A stretch of 64,000 nucleotides of DNA from Paenibacillus barcinonensis (GCF_003217495.1 NZ_QJSW01000025.1:1-64000), one strand, 5' to 3'. Shown: positions 36,601 through 45,180, numbered from the stretch's first letter. Numbers and translations: made by a program. Notes: generated from the sequence alone by a model not told the origin.

Positions 36601-36777
36601 GATTCCGTTAAGCGGAGCTGCCCCCCGCTGGCCGAAATCCCATTGACGCAGATCCATACGCCCACTGATCACCTGCGGATTGTCCCGCTGATCCACCCAT
36701 GTCTTGGCGACCCAAGCCAGCGGAAGCAGCACGACGAATATGAAGCTTAATGTCAGCACGATCCATTTATTTTTCAT
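33658..36777 (-). CDS. Hybrid sensor kinase with two kinase modules (7TMR-DISM type)
   Basis: 1039 residues. Order: N-terminal anchor span; extracytoplasmic DISMED-like domain (~40-200); seven-span 7TMR-DISM region (~210-410); HisKA with phospho-His441 (ANTSHELRTPLHGI); ATPase domain (~540-655, LLGNAYKFTE, DTGVGI, GTGLGLSI); receiver (~705-825, Asp757 in ITDWMMPKMSG); then a LytS-type kinase (His848 in QIKPHFLYNALN, second ATPase domain with ENAIRHGV and DDGVGIP). One protein thus has two phosphotransfer kinases. It probably senses an extracellular carbohydrate or similar ligand and signals to the BTAD regulator downstream. Confidence 0.87.
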   Translation of the reverse strand: MKNKWIVLTLSFIFVVLLPLAWVAKTWVDQRDNPQVISGRMDLRQWDFGQRGAAPLNGIWKFYPDQLLGPKDFEADATGNRPLPASVDIQVPSRWNTVMGKAHGYGTYHVQLQLPSGKLDNRYGIRTQNIRMSQRIFINDDLIGGKGMPGRTKEADTQKNIPYTGFISVQGHTADIIIQVSNYSYSSGGIVAPVLFGDENSIFNDQQEGLLKDLMTLFGFILPAIFMLMLFRLRPSEKALSYLGMFSLSGALFALTHGEKLLCTFIPLLLHNEMLRLQLLSGVFSYYFLLLYLATLAPGAVHSWFVRLGKYLFIISSLIAITLPPELFSTLELPMLLISVSVMAYGVRVMIYWSRKRTNDSVYALIGMMSIIMVVVLHTIGVVTSVDTVFHALLELLLFVFIQMVVTAIRFAQSLRDVEALSERLLVIDSLKDEFMANTSHELRTPLHGIINIADSMLEGAAGALTPKQAKNLSVITATGKRLSLLVNDILDFSKLKNSEIELKRMPVDLESVAQTVVEISGFTFGDKPVVLHQHWPDALPLVEADEDRLRQILYNLLGNAYKFTEQGEIRLYATVEGDKVRVSVADTGVGIAPDRLEDIFQAYEQTNGTMERAYEGTGLGLSITKKLVELSDGEIWVDSEPGVGSTFHFTLPSVNLSLLQEEFGPVPARYVPTQVKKLNHEMSQDLMMGVFDVNPSQEQMQEGEHTILIVDDDPVNRHVLLSLLSTESYRVLAADSGFKALQLFEHYPCIDLVITDWMMPKMSGLELCRMLREHRSLSELPILMLTARGLPEDIRHGFQAGANDFLSKPVDAGELRARVRTLIQMRSSVQDVIRTEMAFLQAQIKPHFLYNALNVIIATCAVNPDKATDLLIELSNYLRGSFDFQNREQLVPLYKELELVQSYVHLEQARFEDRLIVKYDVQPDIRLFLPPLTIQPLMENAIRHGVMERAAGGTVMLHIYEESDHVIIRVQDDGVGIPPERMAQVRSGRIEGPGGVGLYNINRRLMSLYGTALEIQSHVGSGTQIQFCLPLKQVHHFS

Positions 36778-36979
36778 CTATGTATTCCTTCCGTACTAAA
36801 TCTGAAGAAAGAGTAATAACCCGAGAAAGAGTCACTTTTTGTCGACTTGCTCCTATGATCCATGTTACACGTTTCTGGGGCTCACGAAAATAGCTCATTG
36901 CGATTCATTTCACCCCATTTTTAGCAAAATAAGCGAATAAGCTCTACGCGCGGCGATACTACCAGCCAATAACGCCAAA

Positions 36980-37029
36980 AAGCCCCGAGCTCCTTCCGGT
37001 CAGATCCAACCGGGAGAATCCTGGGGCTT
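36980..37029 (-). terminator. Terminator after the SRPBCC remnant
   Basis: AAGCCCC...GGGGCTTTTT with an inner CCGGT/ACCGG stem, on the minus strand, about 95 bases past the remnant's stop. Its preservation suggests a gene used to end here. Confidence 0.7.
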
Positions 37030-37124
37030 GGATGGACTGCCAAAACTCCGAATGCCATATGGCGTTACATTGGGATACATTCAGGGAGGCTGAGCCACTT
37101 TACGCCGCACTTCACTAATCTACC

Positions 37125-37288
37125 TTAACCGACGACTTCCTTGAGCTTCTGCACAAGACCCTTCCAGCCCTGTGCAATCCGTTTGCGAATTATGACATGG
37201 GCCTGTCCGAGCTCAATCAGTTTATCGGCATTCCAGCCGTTGTGAGTCAATGTAAAATGAGTGCCAGCACCAAGCTGCAGCAGCTTAC
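37125..37288 (-). pseudogene. C-terminal remnant of an SRPBCC/AHSA1-domain protein
   Basis: About 50 codons read LLQLGAGTHFTLTHNGWNAD...IAQGWKGLVQKLKEVVG before a stop, matching the C-terminal end of Aha1/CalC-like SRPBCC proteins (GT-x-F-x-LTHxGW...GWxxxLxxLK). In-frame stops precede it and no N-terminal part is found, so it is a relic. Confidence 0.6.
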
Positions 37289-37298
37289 ATTAAGGTGA

Positions 37299-37436
37299 TA
37301 CGGACTAGAAGAGCTTCGTCTCGTTCCCGAAAAGACAGGTTTCGTCCATATTGAGGTCTACGCAGATTTTAATCCCGGCAAATTGCCCACACAAGCCGGT
37401 CAGAAGCTAGTATATGAGGCGACACGAAAAGCTTGA
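37299..37436 (+). pseudogene. Short unidentified gene remnant
   Basis: A 45-codon open stretch encodes YGLEELRLVPEKTGFVHIEV then YADFNPGKLPTQAGQKLVYE and ATRKA before TGA. The composition looks protein-like but there is no start codon after the in-frame TGA at its left edge and no recognised family. It points towards repeat copy B. Confidence 0.35.
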
Positions 37437-37497
37437 ACTTCGATATAGCAATGTACAGCTTGCATAAGACATAAGGTGGATATTCCTCGTTGCTGCT

Positions 37498-37693
37498 CTA
37501 ACGATCTCCACAAACCTTATTTGCCCCGGATGAAGGCTGTCCGAATTGTAACGATCACCAGAAAGCTTATTCCATCAAAAAAACCTCAAAAATGCCCTTC
37601 ACTACTGCTAAATAAGCTGAATAACGTCTCTGTGGATCGTTAGAAATGTACAGGGATGAGATGCGCCTAAATAAGGCTTCTCCAGATCGTTAG
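37498..37693. repeat. Four-motif palindromic intergenic element, copy B
   Basis: Begins CTAACGATCTCCACAAACCT and ends CTCCAGATCGTTAG. Contains two forward motifs (from 37498 and about 37548) and two inverted motifs (ending near 37643 and 37693), each with ATCGTTA/TAACGAT at one end and TTATT/AATAA about ten bases inward. Nearly identical to copy C and in the same orientation; shares GCGCTCGCCG immediately downstream with it. Confidence 0.85.
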
Positions 37694-37762
37694 CGCTCGC
37701 CGTGTCATATACATCAGCACATAACATTCGTAGCGCATTCAGCATTAACATTATATTCATCA

Positions 37763-37789
37763 GTCACATCATTCAAACTATGATGTGAC
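37763..37789. repeat. Perfect ten-base inverted repeat downstream of namA
   Basis: GTCACATCAT and ATGATGTGAC with a seven-base loop, about 145 bases past the namA stop. It may act as a weak terminator, but there is no T run. Confidence 0.5.
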
Positions 37790-37931
37790 ACCCAAACATG
37801 TCCCTATCCTTGCGTGCATACATGTATCGCCGCTCTTTAACATAAGCAGCATACCAGGGCGTGTCTTGACAACTGCTATTGTGCACCTTTTACTCTTTTC
37901 GTCCCATTCCCTCAAGACTTCCCTTTGGAAT

Positions 37932-38966
37932 TTAATATCCGCGGGAATACTGCTCGGCAATGGCTGCTTTCTCTTTGGTAACGCCCAGCTCAAGTGCAGC
38001 ATGATTTGCCCAGTACGGGTCGCGCAGCATGCCACGGCCGATGGCAACCAGATCGGCATCCTCATTGCCAATAACGGCCTGAGCCAGCGCTGCATCCTCC
38101 AGCATGCCAACAGCGATGACAGGCACTTGTAACTCCTCGCGGAAACGCCGGGCAAACGGCACCTGATACCCCGGATAGTTTCCGGGTTTACGCTGGCCTG
38201 CTGGCCCTTCCCCGCCGGAACTGATGTGGAACATGTCCACGCCTGCTTCCTGATAGGCGCGAGCGATCTTCAGCGTATGATCAATGTCATATCCGCCATC
38301 CGCATATTCTACAGCGGAGATACGCAGGAGTAGCGGCATATCCGCGGGCATTTCTTTTTTCACCGCATGAATGACTTCCACACCAAAGCGCGACAGCTCC
38401 TGTCCATACACATCCTCGCGATGATTCATCAGCGGAGAATGAAATTGATGGATCAGATAACCGTGTGCCCCATGAAGCTCGATCGCATCTACACCAGCCT
38501 GAACAGCCCGGCGGACACCAGCAGCAAACTTCTGCACCATCGCCCCCACTTCTTCAGTTGTCAGCGCACGCGGTTCCTTATAAGCTTCTCCCGGAAACGT
38601 AACTACAGAAGACGCAACCGGCTGCACAGCATCCTGGGCTTTGCGGCCTGCATGAGCGATCTGAATCGCCACTTTGGAGCCATGTGCGTGCATTCCATCT
38701 ACCAGCTTGGCGAACGCCGGAATGTGATCGTCTGACCATATACCCAGATCCTGATCTGTAATCCGTTCATCCGGTTCAACGTCGGTCATCTCGATGATAA
38801 TCAGCCCTGTTCCACCCACTGCACGGCTCACATAGTGAACCTGATGCCAGTCATTCGGAATGCCATCCTTGGCCGTAACAGAATACTGACACATCGGTGC
38901 CATCACGACACGGTTATGCAATTGCAAACTTTTGAATTGATATGGTGAAAATAACGTCTCTGTCAT
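37932..38966 (-). CDS. namA: NADPH dehydrogenase, Old Yellow Enzyme family (YqjM-like)
   Basis: 344 residues. FMN-dependent ene-reductase reducing activated C=C bonds and possibly nitro compounds, cytoplasmic. The N-terminus LFSPYQFKSLQLHNRVVMAP with MCQYS (Cys26-type redox-tuning residue of the YqjM class), catalytic-region ELHGAHGYLIHQFHSPLMNHR with the HGAH pair, and flavin phosphate-binding AIGRGMLRDP. B. subtilis YqjM is 338 residues. The gene is bracketed by repeat elements B and C and so may lie on a unit prone to recombination. Confidence 0.9.
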   Translation of the reverse strand: MTETLFSPYQFKSLQLHNRVVMAPMCQYSVTAKDGIPNDWHQVHYVSRAVGGTGLIIIEMTDVEPDERITDQDLGIWSDDHIPAFAKLVDGMHAHGSKVAIQIAHAGRKAQDAVQPVASSVVTFPGEAYKEPRALTTEEVGAMVQKFAAGVRRAVQAGVDAIELHGAHGYLIHQFHSPLMNHREDVYGQELSRFGVEVIHAVKKEMPADMPLLLRISAVEYADGGYDIDHTLKIARAYQEAGVDMFHISSGGEGPAGQRKPGNYPGYQVPFARRFREELQVPVIAVGMLEDAALAQAVIGNEDADLVAIGRGMLRDPYWANHAALELGVTKEKAAIAEQYSRGY

Positions 38967-39505
38967 CGTGGCTACAACTCCTGTCCATATTTTGAATTAC
39001 CAGCTTCGCGATCATTTCACCAGCCTAATTTCTGCCGATTTCACTCCGTTTTGCTCGGCTTCGCCCGGTTTCTGCCCTAACGATCTCCACGAACCTTATT
39101 TGCCCCGGATGAGGGCGGTCCGAATTGTAACGATCACCAGAAAGCTTATTCCATCAAAAAACCTCAAAAATGCCCTTCACTGCTGTTAAATAAGCTGAAT
39201 AACGTCTCTGTGGATCGTTAGAACCGGGAAAGACTTGAAAACGCCTAAATAAGACCTCTCCAGATCGTTAGCGCTCGCCGCCTCGCATCATTGACATCAT
39301 TGGCATCATTCACACACTCATTTACTCATCCATCCACTATTTCACTATTCAATTAGTCCTCTTCATACGCACTCATACGTACTCGTACACATTCTTTCGC
39401 TCTACATCACTTTAAATTTATATTGCCTTACATCAATTTACTTTGCCTTACTTTCTGCTTTCCTTTTCACTCTGCACCACTTTAGCCATGCTTACTTGCC
39501 TTGGC
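38967..39505. other. Gene-free region with repeat C and a low-complexity tract
   Basis: Between namA and the tautomerase gene. It holds repeat copy C (39077-39271), then CATCATT-type short repeats (about 39286-39330) and a pyrimidine-rich CTTTACTT-like stretch to 39490 reminiscent of the simple repeat at 11.76 kb. No coding frame is convincing. Confidence 0.6.
39077..39271. repeat. Four-motif palindromic intergenic element, copy C
   Basis: Near-identical to copy B from its first base through the third motif, with differences concentrated between the third and fourth motifs. Same orientation as B. Motifs lie at both ends (CTAACGATCTCC / CCAGATCGTTAG) and two inside (GTAACGATCACCAG / GTGGATCGTTAG). 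Confidence 0.85.
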
Positions 39506-39700
39506 TCAGTTTGTATCCAGATCAGAGAACATTTTGCCGTTCTTGCCATAGTTGTCCTTCTCCAGGTCCTCTATAAAGATAAAAACCTTGCTCGCTTCCA
39601 CACCCAGCGTCTCACAAGCAACCTCGGTCATTCGTTCGATCAGCTGACGCTTCTGCTCTTTGGTTTTGCCTTCCAGCACCTTCACTGTAATAAATGGCAT
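39506..39700 (-). CDS. 4-oxalocrotonate tautomerase family protein
   Basis: 64 residues after the initiator (PFITVKVLEGKTKEQKRQLI...). Catalytic Pro directly after Met, so the true start is this ATG and not the longer upstream frame. Typical tautomerase length and pattern, with VEASKVFIFIEDLEKDNYG. The enzymes form hexamers and interconvert enol and keto acids; the physiological substrate in Bacillales (YwhB-like) is unknown. It ends in LDTN and is monocistronic. Confidence 0.87.
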   Translation of the reverse strand: MPFITVKVLEGKTKEQKRQLIERMTEVACETLGVEASKVFIFIEDLEKDNYGKNGKMFSDLDTN

Positions 39701-39987
39701 CAGATCAACACATCCTTTCTTCATAGCTATTATGAACCTGAGACGAGAAAATTCAAAGTACGCACTTTTTTGTGCCCTCCCGTCCACAACCTTGCCTTGC
39801 CTGACCTGAACTCGACAACAAAATCATGAATTTCACACCAATCGTCTCTTAACCGGGCAATTATGCACGAAAATAAGCACATCTGATTCGGTAGGCAGCA
39901 TGCCATTTCTCGAAATCCGGCGCAAACATGATATGATATGGTTACAATAATGCTGTAGATATATTCCCCCCAGAGGAGCGATTACTC

Positions 39988-41226
39988 TTGAAAGACATAT
40001 TAATTCAAAGACCTAGCACTTACGTACAGATGGATACCCAATCCGATGAAAATAGTGACACCTGCCCGTCCACACCTGGACAACTGGATCTGGGCCGTCT
40101 GCTTGTGGAGGAATGCATCTCCATCGGGCTTCAGGAAGTGACGATGGATGAGAACGGTTATGTCATGGCTACTCTTCCGGCCAATACAGATCAAGAGGTA
40201 CCTGTCATCGGTTTTCTGGCCCATCTCGACACCGCCACCGATTTTACCGGTAAAAATGTGAAGCCGCAGGTTATCGAAAACTATAACGGTGAGGATATCG
40301 TACTGAACCGGGAACTGGATGTTATTTTGTCCACTAAAGACTTTCCTGAGCTGCGGGAGTACAAGGGCCATACCTTAATGACCACTGATGGTACAACGTT
40401 GCTGGGTGCTGATAACAAAGCAGGCATTGCCGAGATTATGACCGCCATGGCTTACCTGATCGAGCACCCGGAACTGAAGCATGGCAAGATTCGGGTTGCA
40501 TTTACCCCGGATGAAGAGATTGGACGTGGGCCGCACAAATTTGATGTAGCCGCATTTGGCGCCAAATATGCCTACACGGTGGACGGTGGACCGCTCGGGG
40601 AACTGGAATACGAAAGCTTTAATGCCGCCGCAGCCAAAATTACGGTGCGTGGTACTAACGTACATCCCGGAACAGCCAAAGGCAAGATGGTGAACTCACT
40701 CAAAATCGCGATGGAGCTGAACGGGCGGCTGCCTATAGAAGAAGCCCCCGAATCCACAGACGGCTATGACGGCTTCTACCACTTGCTTGCCATGGAAGGT
40801 GAAGTCGAATTGACGAAGATGCAGTATATTATTCGTGATTTTGACCGTGAGAAGTTTGAAGCGCGTAAGGCCAACCTGTTAGACATTGTAGCTGAGCTAA
40901 AAGCCAAGTACGGAGAGAAAAGTGTGACCGTCGAACTACATGATCAGTATTACAACATGCGTGAGAAGATTGAACCCGTTCGCCAGATCGTGGACATTGC
41001 TCATGAGGCGATGACACGTCTGAATATCGAACCGATTATTCGCCCGATTCGGGGAGGAACCGATGGGTCCCAGCTTTCCTACATGGGTATGCCCACGCCG
41101 AATATCTTCACTGGTGGCGAAAATTACCATGGAAAATTCGAATATGTATCGGTCGATAATATGGTGAAAGCAACCCAGGTCATCGTTGAGATTGCTCAAT
41201 TATTTGAGCAGCAGGGGAATGTTTGA
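39988..41226 (+). CDS. pepT: Peptidase T (tripeptidase)
   Basis: 412 residues, TTG start with AGAGGAG nine bases upstream. Cytoplasmic M20-family zinc aminopeptidase releasing N-terminal residues from tripeptides. Zinc ligands and catalytic residues are seen in FLAHLDTATDF, GTTLLGADNKAGIAE, FTPDEEIGRGPHKFD and YTVDGGPLGELEYESFNAA; RGGTDGSQLSYMG and GGENYHGKFEYVS close the active site. Length equals other PepT proteins. Followed by a strong terminator. Confidence 0.93.
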   Translation: MKDILIQRPSTYVQMDTQSDENSDTCPSTPGQLDLGRLLVEECISIGLQEVTMDENGYVMATLPANTDQEVPVIGFLAHLDTATDFTGKNVKPQVIENYNGEDIVLNRELDVILSTKDFPELREYKGHTLMTTDGTTLLGADNKAGIAEIMTAMAYLIEHPELKHGKIRVAFTPDEEIGRGPHKFDVAAFGAKYAYTVDGGPLGELEYESFNAAAAKITVRGTNVHPGTAKGKMVNSLKIAMELNGRLPIEEAPESTDGYDGFYHLLAMEGEVELTKMQYIIRDFDREKFEARKANLLDIVAELKAKYGEKSVTVELHDQYYNMREKIEPVRQIVDIAHEAMTRLNIEPIIRPIRGGTDGSQLSYMGMPTPNIFTGGENYHGKFEYVSVDNMVKATQVIVEIAQLFEQQGNV

Positions 41227-41266
41227 TTCGATTGTAGCTTCACCAGTCCAAAAAGAAGTTTTCATG

Positions 41267-41301
41267 ATAAATGCCCCCTTCACAGCAAAGGGGGCATTTA
41301 T
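41267..41301 (+). terminator. Terminator of pepT
   Basis: Perfect ATAAATGCCCCCTT stem, six-base loop, ending in TTTAT; about 40 bases past the stop. Confidence 0.8.
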
Positions 41302-41384
41302 GTATTCAGCCTATCGGATTCATTCAAGTGTTCGGTCGGTTCTTTCAGTTGTCCGTTGCTTCATTTATGTGTGTGATCCTTCAT

Positions 41385-42077
41385 TTATTCGTAAATATTG
41401 CCGCCCGCTATATCGCGCAGCTCTTCTATGTTCTGAATAACGATCTTTCGTCTCACTTTGCGAATGATATCCCGTCCGCACAAGTCCTGTATCACCCGAT
41501 TGAGATGTCTGTAGCTCGTACCCAGCAGATCGGCCAGCTCTGTTAGTTTGGAAGTCTGAATCTCTTCGGAGGCGGCTGCATCCTGCTCTGTGATCGACAA
41601 CAGATAACTGGCGAACCTGCTCTCCACAGGATAAAGCATGTTCAGACTCGACAGATTCGAGAACGTGTGCAGCTTATGTGTCACCTGACTGAGCATAAAA
41701 TGGAGGAATTTCGAGTTCTCCACATACGTGTTCTGAATAGCGCGATAGCTGATGGCAAGCAGCAGACTGCGATTCACAGATTGCACCGTATTGTTGGCAT
41801 TTTTCCCGTTAACGAGTTCCAGATCACCAACAAGGGCAAGCGGCGTGCTGAATCGAAGAAGCAGCGATTTGCCGTTCGACAGCGTTGTGAAAATTTTGAG
41901 CTTGCCTTGAACGAGAAAGTACAAGCGCTCGGGGCGTTCCCCCTTTTCACATATCGTCTCGCCCTGATCTGCCTCCAGCAAACGCAATTCGGTCAGTGCG
42001 TGCTCATCCAGCACCCGATCCAATCCGAATTGTCTGGCAAGCTTGCACAGTAGCTCAAAGTCCAGAACTTCCTTCAT
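41385..42077 (-). CDS. Crp/Fnr-family transcription regulator (YeiL-like)
   Basis: 230 residues. Cyclic-nucleotide-binding fold in 20-130 (LEADQGETICEKGERPERLYFL, VQGKLKIF, LALVGDLELV) and a C-terminal winged helix with recognition region LTELADLLGTSYRHLNRVIQ (about 180-200). The Cys in GETICEKGE is single, so an Fnr-like iron-sulfur cluster is unlikely; resembles E. coli YeiL. Its target is not evident; the soluble chemoreceptor gene is divergent from it across 280 bases. Confidence 0.85.
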   Translation of the reverse strand: MKEVLDFELLCKLARQFGLDRVLDEHALTELRLLEADQGETICEKGERPERLYFLVQGKLKIFTTLSNGKSLLLRFSTPLALVGDLELVNGKNANNTVQSVNRSLLLAISYRAIQNTYVENSKFLHFMLSQVTHKLHTFSNLSSLNMLYPVESRFASYLLSITEQDAAASEEIQTSKLTELADLLGTSYRHLNRVIQDLCGRDIIRKVRRKIVIQNIEELRDIAGGNIYE

Positions 42078-42359
42078 TCACGCACACCTCCATCATGATC
42101 TCATTGAATGCAAAAATGGACATATGTCCTTTAAAATCACCAAACTTGAACCTGCGAATGGCACAAACAAAGTTACAATTAGAACTTATATCCAATAGAA
42201 AGATGCATTTGGAAAATATAATGAAAATGATTTTGAAAATATATCAAATTTAAAGCAATCAGGCATTCATGATCTCCGTTTATTGTCCGATGAACATTAG
42301 AGATTCCATTTAAATTTAATTATTTCACCATTTCAATATTGAAAGGATGGTTCTATTCC

Positions 42360-43208
42360 ATGAGTTCTATAAACGTTGTTGATGCATTGTTGAAAGTCCT
42401 GCCTTATATTAGTCAAATCCTTCGGGAGCCGGCAAGCCTCTGCGTATATGATCACGAAAAAGTATTAGATGTTTTGACAACAGACAAATTCGACCTTGGC
42501 TTTGAAAAAGGAATGAAACTTATTGAATCGTATCAGAACTTTGCCGTTTTGAGAAATGGCAGAGAAGCTACGCTCTCCACACTGCCCAAAGAGGTGTTTG
42601 GTCTTGAGCTGGATACGCTGAACATTCCGATTTTTGATGATCAGCAGAACGTTGTTGCTGTATTCTGCGCATCCTATGACCAGTCCAATCAGAATCAGCT
42701 TGAGGAGATTATACAAGAGAATCAGCATATCAACGCTAATCTTGTTGATATGGTGCAGCACGTTGCCGCTCATGCAGAGGAGCTACAGGCAACCAGTGAG
42801 CAGATTCTGGAGAACACACGAGTTGCTGTACAGAACTCGTCCCAGATTAACAAGGTTGCCGGGTTTATCCGTGAAATCTCTGAACAAACCAACCTGCTTG
42901 GCCTGAATGCCGCAATTGAAGCAGCCCGTGTAGGAGAAGCCGGTGCCGGATTTGGTGTTGTTGCAGCCGAAGTTCGCAAGCTCTCTGTTGATGCAAGACA
43001 AGCAACGACCGATATTGATGCAAGTCTGAAGGATGTGCAGCAGGTCATTCAACAGATGTCCGTTGAAGTATCCCAGATTGCAGCTTCTTCGCAGGAGCAG
43101 GCTACACTCGTCGCATCGTTCACAGATGTAATTGAGAAGCTGACGGATACCGGTACACGAATGAAAGCTCTGTCCGAACAATTAATCAGCTATTCTGTAC
43201 AAAAATAA
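42360..43208 (+). CDS. Soluble methyl-accepting chemotaxis-like protein (YfmS-like)
   Basis: 282 residues from the ATG behind AAAGGATGG. No membrane span. Residues 1-115 form a small sensor (LREPASLCVYDHEKVLDVL...IFDDQQNVVAVFCASYDQS), followed by a short signalling coiled coil whose hairpin tip reads REISEQTNLLGLNAAIEAAR and VVAAEVRKLS. Size and layout match B. subtilis YfmS, a cytoplasmic chemoreceptor. It would signal through CheA/CheW, encoded elsewhere. A strong hairpin terminator follows. Confidence 0.88.
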   Translation: MSSINVVDALLKVLPYISQILREPASLCVYDHEKVLDVLTTDKFDLGFEKGMKLIESYQNFAVLRNGREATLSTLPKEVFGLELDTLNIPIFDDQQNVVAVFCASYDQSNQNQLEEIIQENQHINANLVDMVQHVAAHAEELQATSEQILENTRVAVQNSSQINKVAGFIREISEQTNLLGLNAAIEAARVGEAGAGFGVVAAEVRKLSVDARQATTDIDASLKDVQQVIQQMSVEVSQIAASSQEQATLVASFTDVIEKLTDTGTRMKALSEQLISYSVQK

Positions 43209-43240
43209 CTACCTCTGGAACGTTGTATAATGCCTGATTA

Positions 43241-43290
43241 AAAACAGGACTTGGGATACCATGTGTAATGGTACTCCAAGTCCTGTTTTA
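43241..43290. terminator. Bidirectional terminator between convergent genes
   Basis: AAAACAGGACTTGG...CCAAGTCCTGTTTT with an inner TACCAT/ATGGTA stem; usable on both strands between the chemoreceptor and symporter genes. Confidence 0.87.
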
Positions 43291-43351
43291 TTGTTATATA
43301 ATGGATAAATCTCGGGTCGCACTCATGGAGAGCGGTCAGATCATCCTTACT

Positions 43352-44788
43352 TTACCTTGTTGCATCAAGCTTTGAACCACCTATAACGGCTTCTTCCGAC
43401 TCCCAGCATTCAATCTCGCCCGGAATATGAATGCGATCACGAGTGAAGACAGGATCGCGCCCCTCGGACTTCTGCCGCTTGTAATCCTTGAGCGCCTCAA
43501 ACGTGACTTTGGAGAGCATCAGAATGGCAATCAGGTTTACCACAACCATCAGTCCCATGAACAGATCTGCCAGATCCCATACCAATTGCACCTTCGCAAC
43601 CGCTCCGAACAACACCATGCTGATAACGGCAACCCGATACACCCATAACCAAACCTTGTTCGATTTAATAAATTCAATGTTCGTTTCACCGTAGTAATAA
43701 TTCCCGATCAAGGTGCTGAAGGCGAACAGGAAGACCATCACAGCCAGAAACCCGGAAGCCCATGAACCGATATGAACACTGAGCGCCGCCTGAGTCAGCT
43801 CAATCCCACCCAGACTAGAGCCTTGGTATACCCCGGATAATAGAATAATCATGGCCGTACTTGTGCATATAACCAGCGTATCTGTCAGGACACCGAAAGC
43901 CTGAATCAGCCCTTGCTTGACCGGATGAGACGTATCGGCTGTCGCAGCAGCATTAGGTGCACTACCCATACCGGCCTCATTCGAGAAGAGGCCGCGTTTG
44001 ACTCCGTTCATCAGCGCAGCACCCAGTGTGCCGCCAGCCATCTGCTCCATGCCGAAGGCATTTTTGACAATAAGCGCAAGGATAGCTGGAACCTCACTAA
44101 TGTTGACCAGCACGATAAAGAGAGCAACGCCTATATACACTACAGCAAGCACAACCACGATATACTCCGAGGCTTTCGCGATTCGTTTGACTCCGCCCAT
44201 AATAATGCCCGCAAAAACTACAGCCATAATAATGCCTACGGTTAGACGGTCTGTGCCAAACGAGTTTTGGAACGCTACTGTAATTGTGTTGGACTGCACA
44301 GCGTTAAAGACTAAACCGAATGAAAGGGTAATCAGAATGGCAAACAGCACTCCCATCCATCGTTTTCCAAGCCCACGTTCCATGTAATAAGCGGGTCCCC
44401 CGCGAAAACCGCCGTTATCCTTGATTTTGTAGATTTGAGCAAGCGTGCTCTCCACAAAGCTGGAGGCCGATCCAATCATGGCGATAATCCACATCCAGAA
44501 CACCGCACCTGGCCCACCCAGTGCAATAGCCAATGCAATTCCGGTAATGTTTCCCGTACCTACGCGTGCGGCCATACTGATGCAGAAGGCTTGAAATGGT
44601 GAGATTTTGCCTGGTTCCTTATTCTTAGGCTCTTTGAGCACCTTGATCATATCGCCAATCATGCGAAATTGCATGAATCTCGTTTTGGTTGTGAAATACA
44701 CACCGCAGACGACCAACAGAATAATTAACAGCTTGGACCAGAGAAAATCATTGAAAAAGACGACAACATCTTGTATTGTTTGCTCCAT
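43352..44788 (-). CDS. Sodium:alanine/glutamine symporter (AGCS family, AlsT/GlnT-like)
   Basis: 478 residues with about ten spans. Signature regions GTGNITGIALAIALGGPGAVFWMW (only part quoted), KDNGGFRGGPAYYMERGLG, and FSNEAGMGSAPNAAATADTS are diagnostic of AGCS carriers that import alanine, glycine or glutamine with sodium. AAAGGGG precedes the ATG. Divergent from a GlnL-like regulator gene, which in B. subtilis controls a glutamine transporter of this family; glutamine is therefore a fair guess for the substrate. Confidence 0.88.
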   Translation of the reverse strand: MEQTIQDVVVFFNDFLWSKLLIILLVVCGVYFTTKTRFMQFRMIGDMIKVLKEPKNKEPGKISPFQAFCISMAARVGTGNITGIALAIALGGPGAVFWMWIIAMIGSASSFVESTLAQIYKIKDNGGFRGGPAYYMERGLGKRWMGVLFAILITLSFGLVFNAVQSNTITVAFQNSFGTDRLTVGIIMAVVFAGIIMGGVKRIAKASEYIVVVLAVVYIGVALFIVLVNISEVPAILALIVKNAFGMEQMAGGTLGAALMNGVKRGLFSNEAGMGSAPNAAATADTSHPVKQGLIQAFGVLTDTLVICTSTAMIILLSGVYQGSSLGGIELTQAALSVHIGSWASGFLAVMVFLFAFSTLIGNYYYGETNIEFIKSNKVWLWVYRVAVISMVLFGAVAKVQLVWDLADLFMGLMVVVNLIAILMLSKVTFEALKDYKRQKSEGRDPVFTRDRIHIPGEIECWESEEAVIGGSKLDATR

Positions 44789-45180
44789 CGGTACGCCCCT
44801 TTATATCATGTATAATTAGAAAAACCGAACATTTGCAACACTTTGCACAATTTCGGAAACAGACTGATGCATGTTACTTATACTACAACTGCACCTACTG
44901 AAAACGACAAATACCTACATGATTTCTGCACATTTTTTTCAAAAACGCTCCTCTCTTATCCAGTCATTGTCATTTAAGCTAACATGTCAGCTTCTATGCA
45001 TAAAAACGGGGAGGAAGTATGATATAAGTAGTGTTTCACGCGCTGGAGATAAGATAGAGGAACCGCAGAGCAACATAAAAGAGAGAACTCATGTTTACTG
45101 GAGCGGAATATGCCGCCTGACGATATAACATCTGATCACGGGTTCACCAAGACCAAATGGAAGGAAAGGACTTGAAGCTT
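44789..45180. other. Divergent control region, symporter / GlnL-like regulator
   Basis: About 390 bases. A GGGGAGG at about 45008 is followed by no convincing gene. The stretch 45035-45175 has several short complementary runs (for example GGCGGAAT-like and CCGCC) and looked like a structured leader, but I could not match it to a known riboswitch class. Confidence 0.4.

Noticed and set aside
37498..39271. CRISPR array or insertion-sequence pair around namA
   Set aside because: The repeats are two long units, not many short ones with unique spacers, and neither contains a transposase frame.
42078..42359. Fnr/Crp operator before the chemoreceptor gene
   Set aside because: No TGTGA-N6-TCACA-like palindrome was found in the divergent spacer.
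44980..45180. A riboswitch-like leader before the GlnL-like gene
   Set aside because: Short complementary runs and purine-rich patches were compared by eye with glycine, lysine, T-box and glutamine RNAs; the conserved core residues of none are present.
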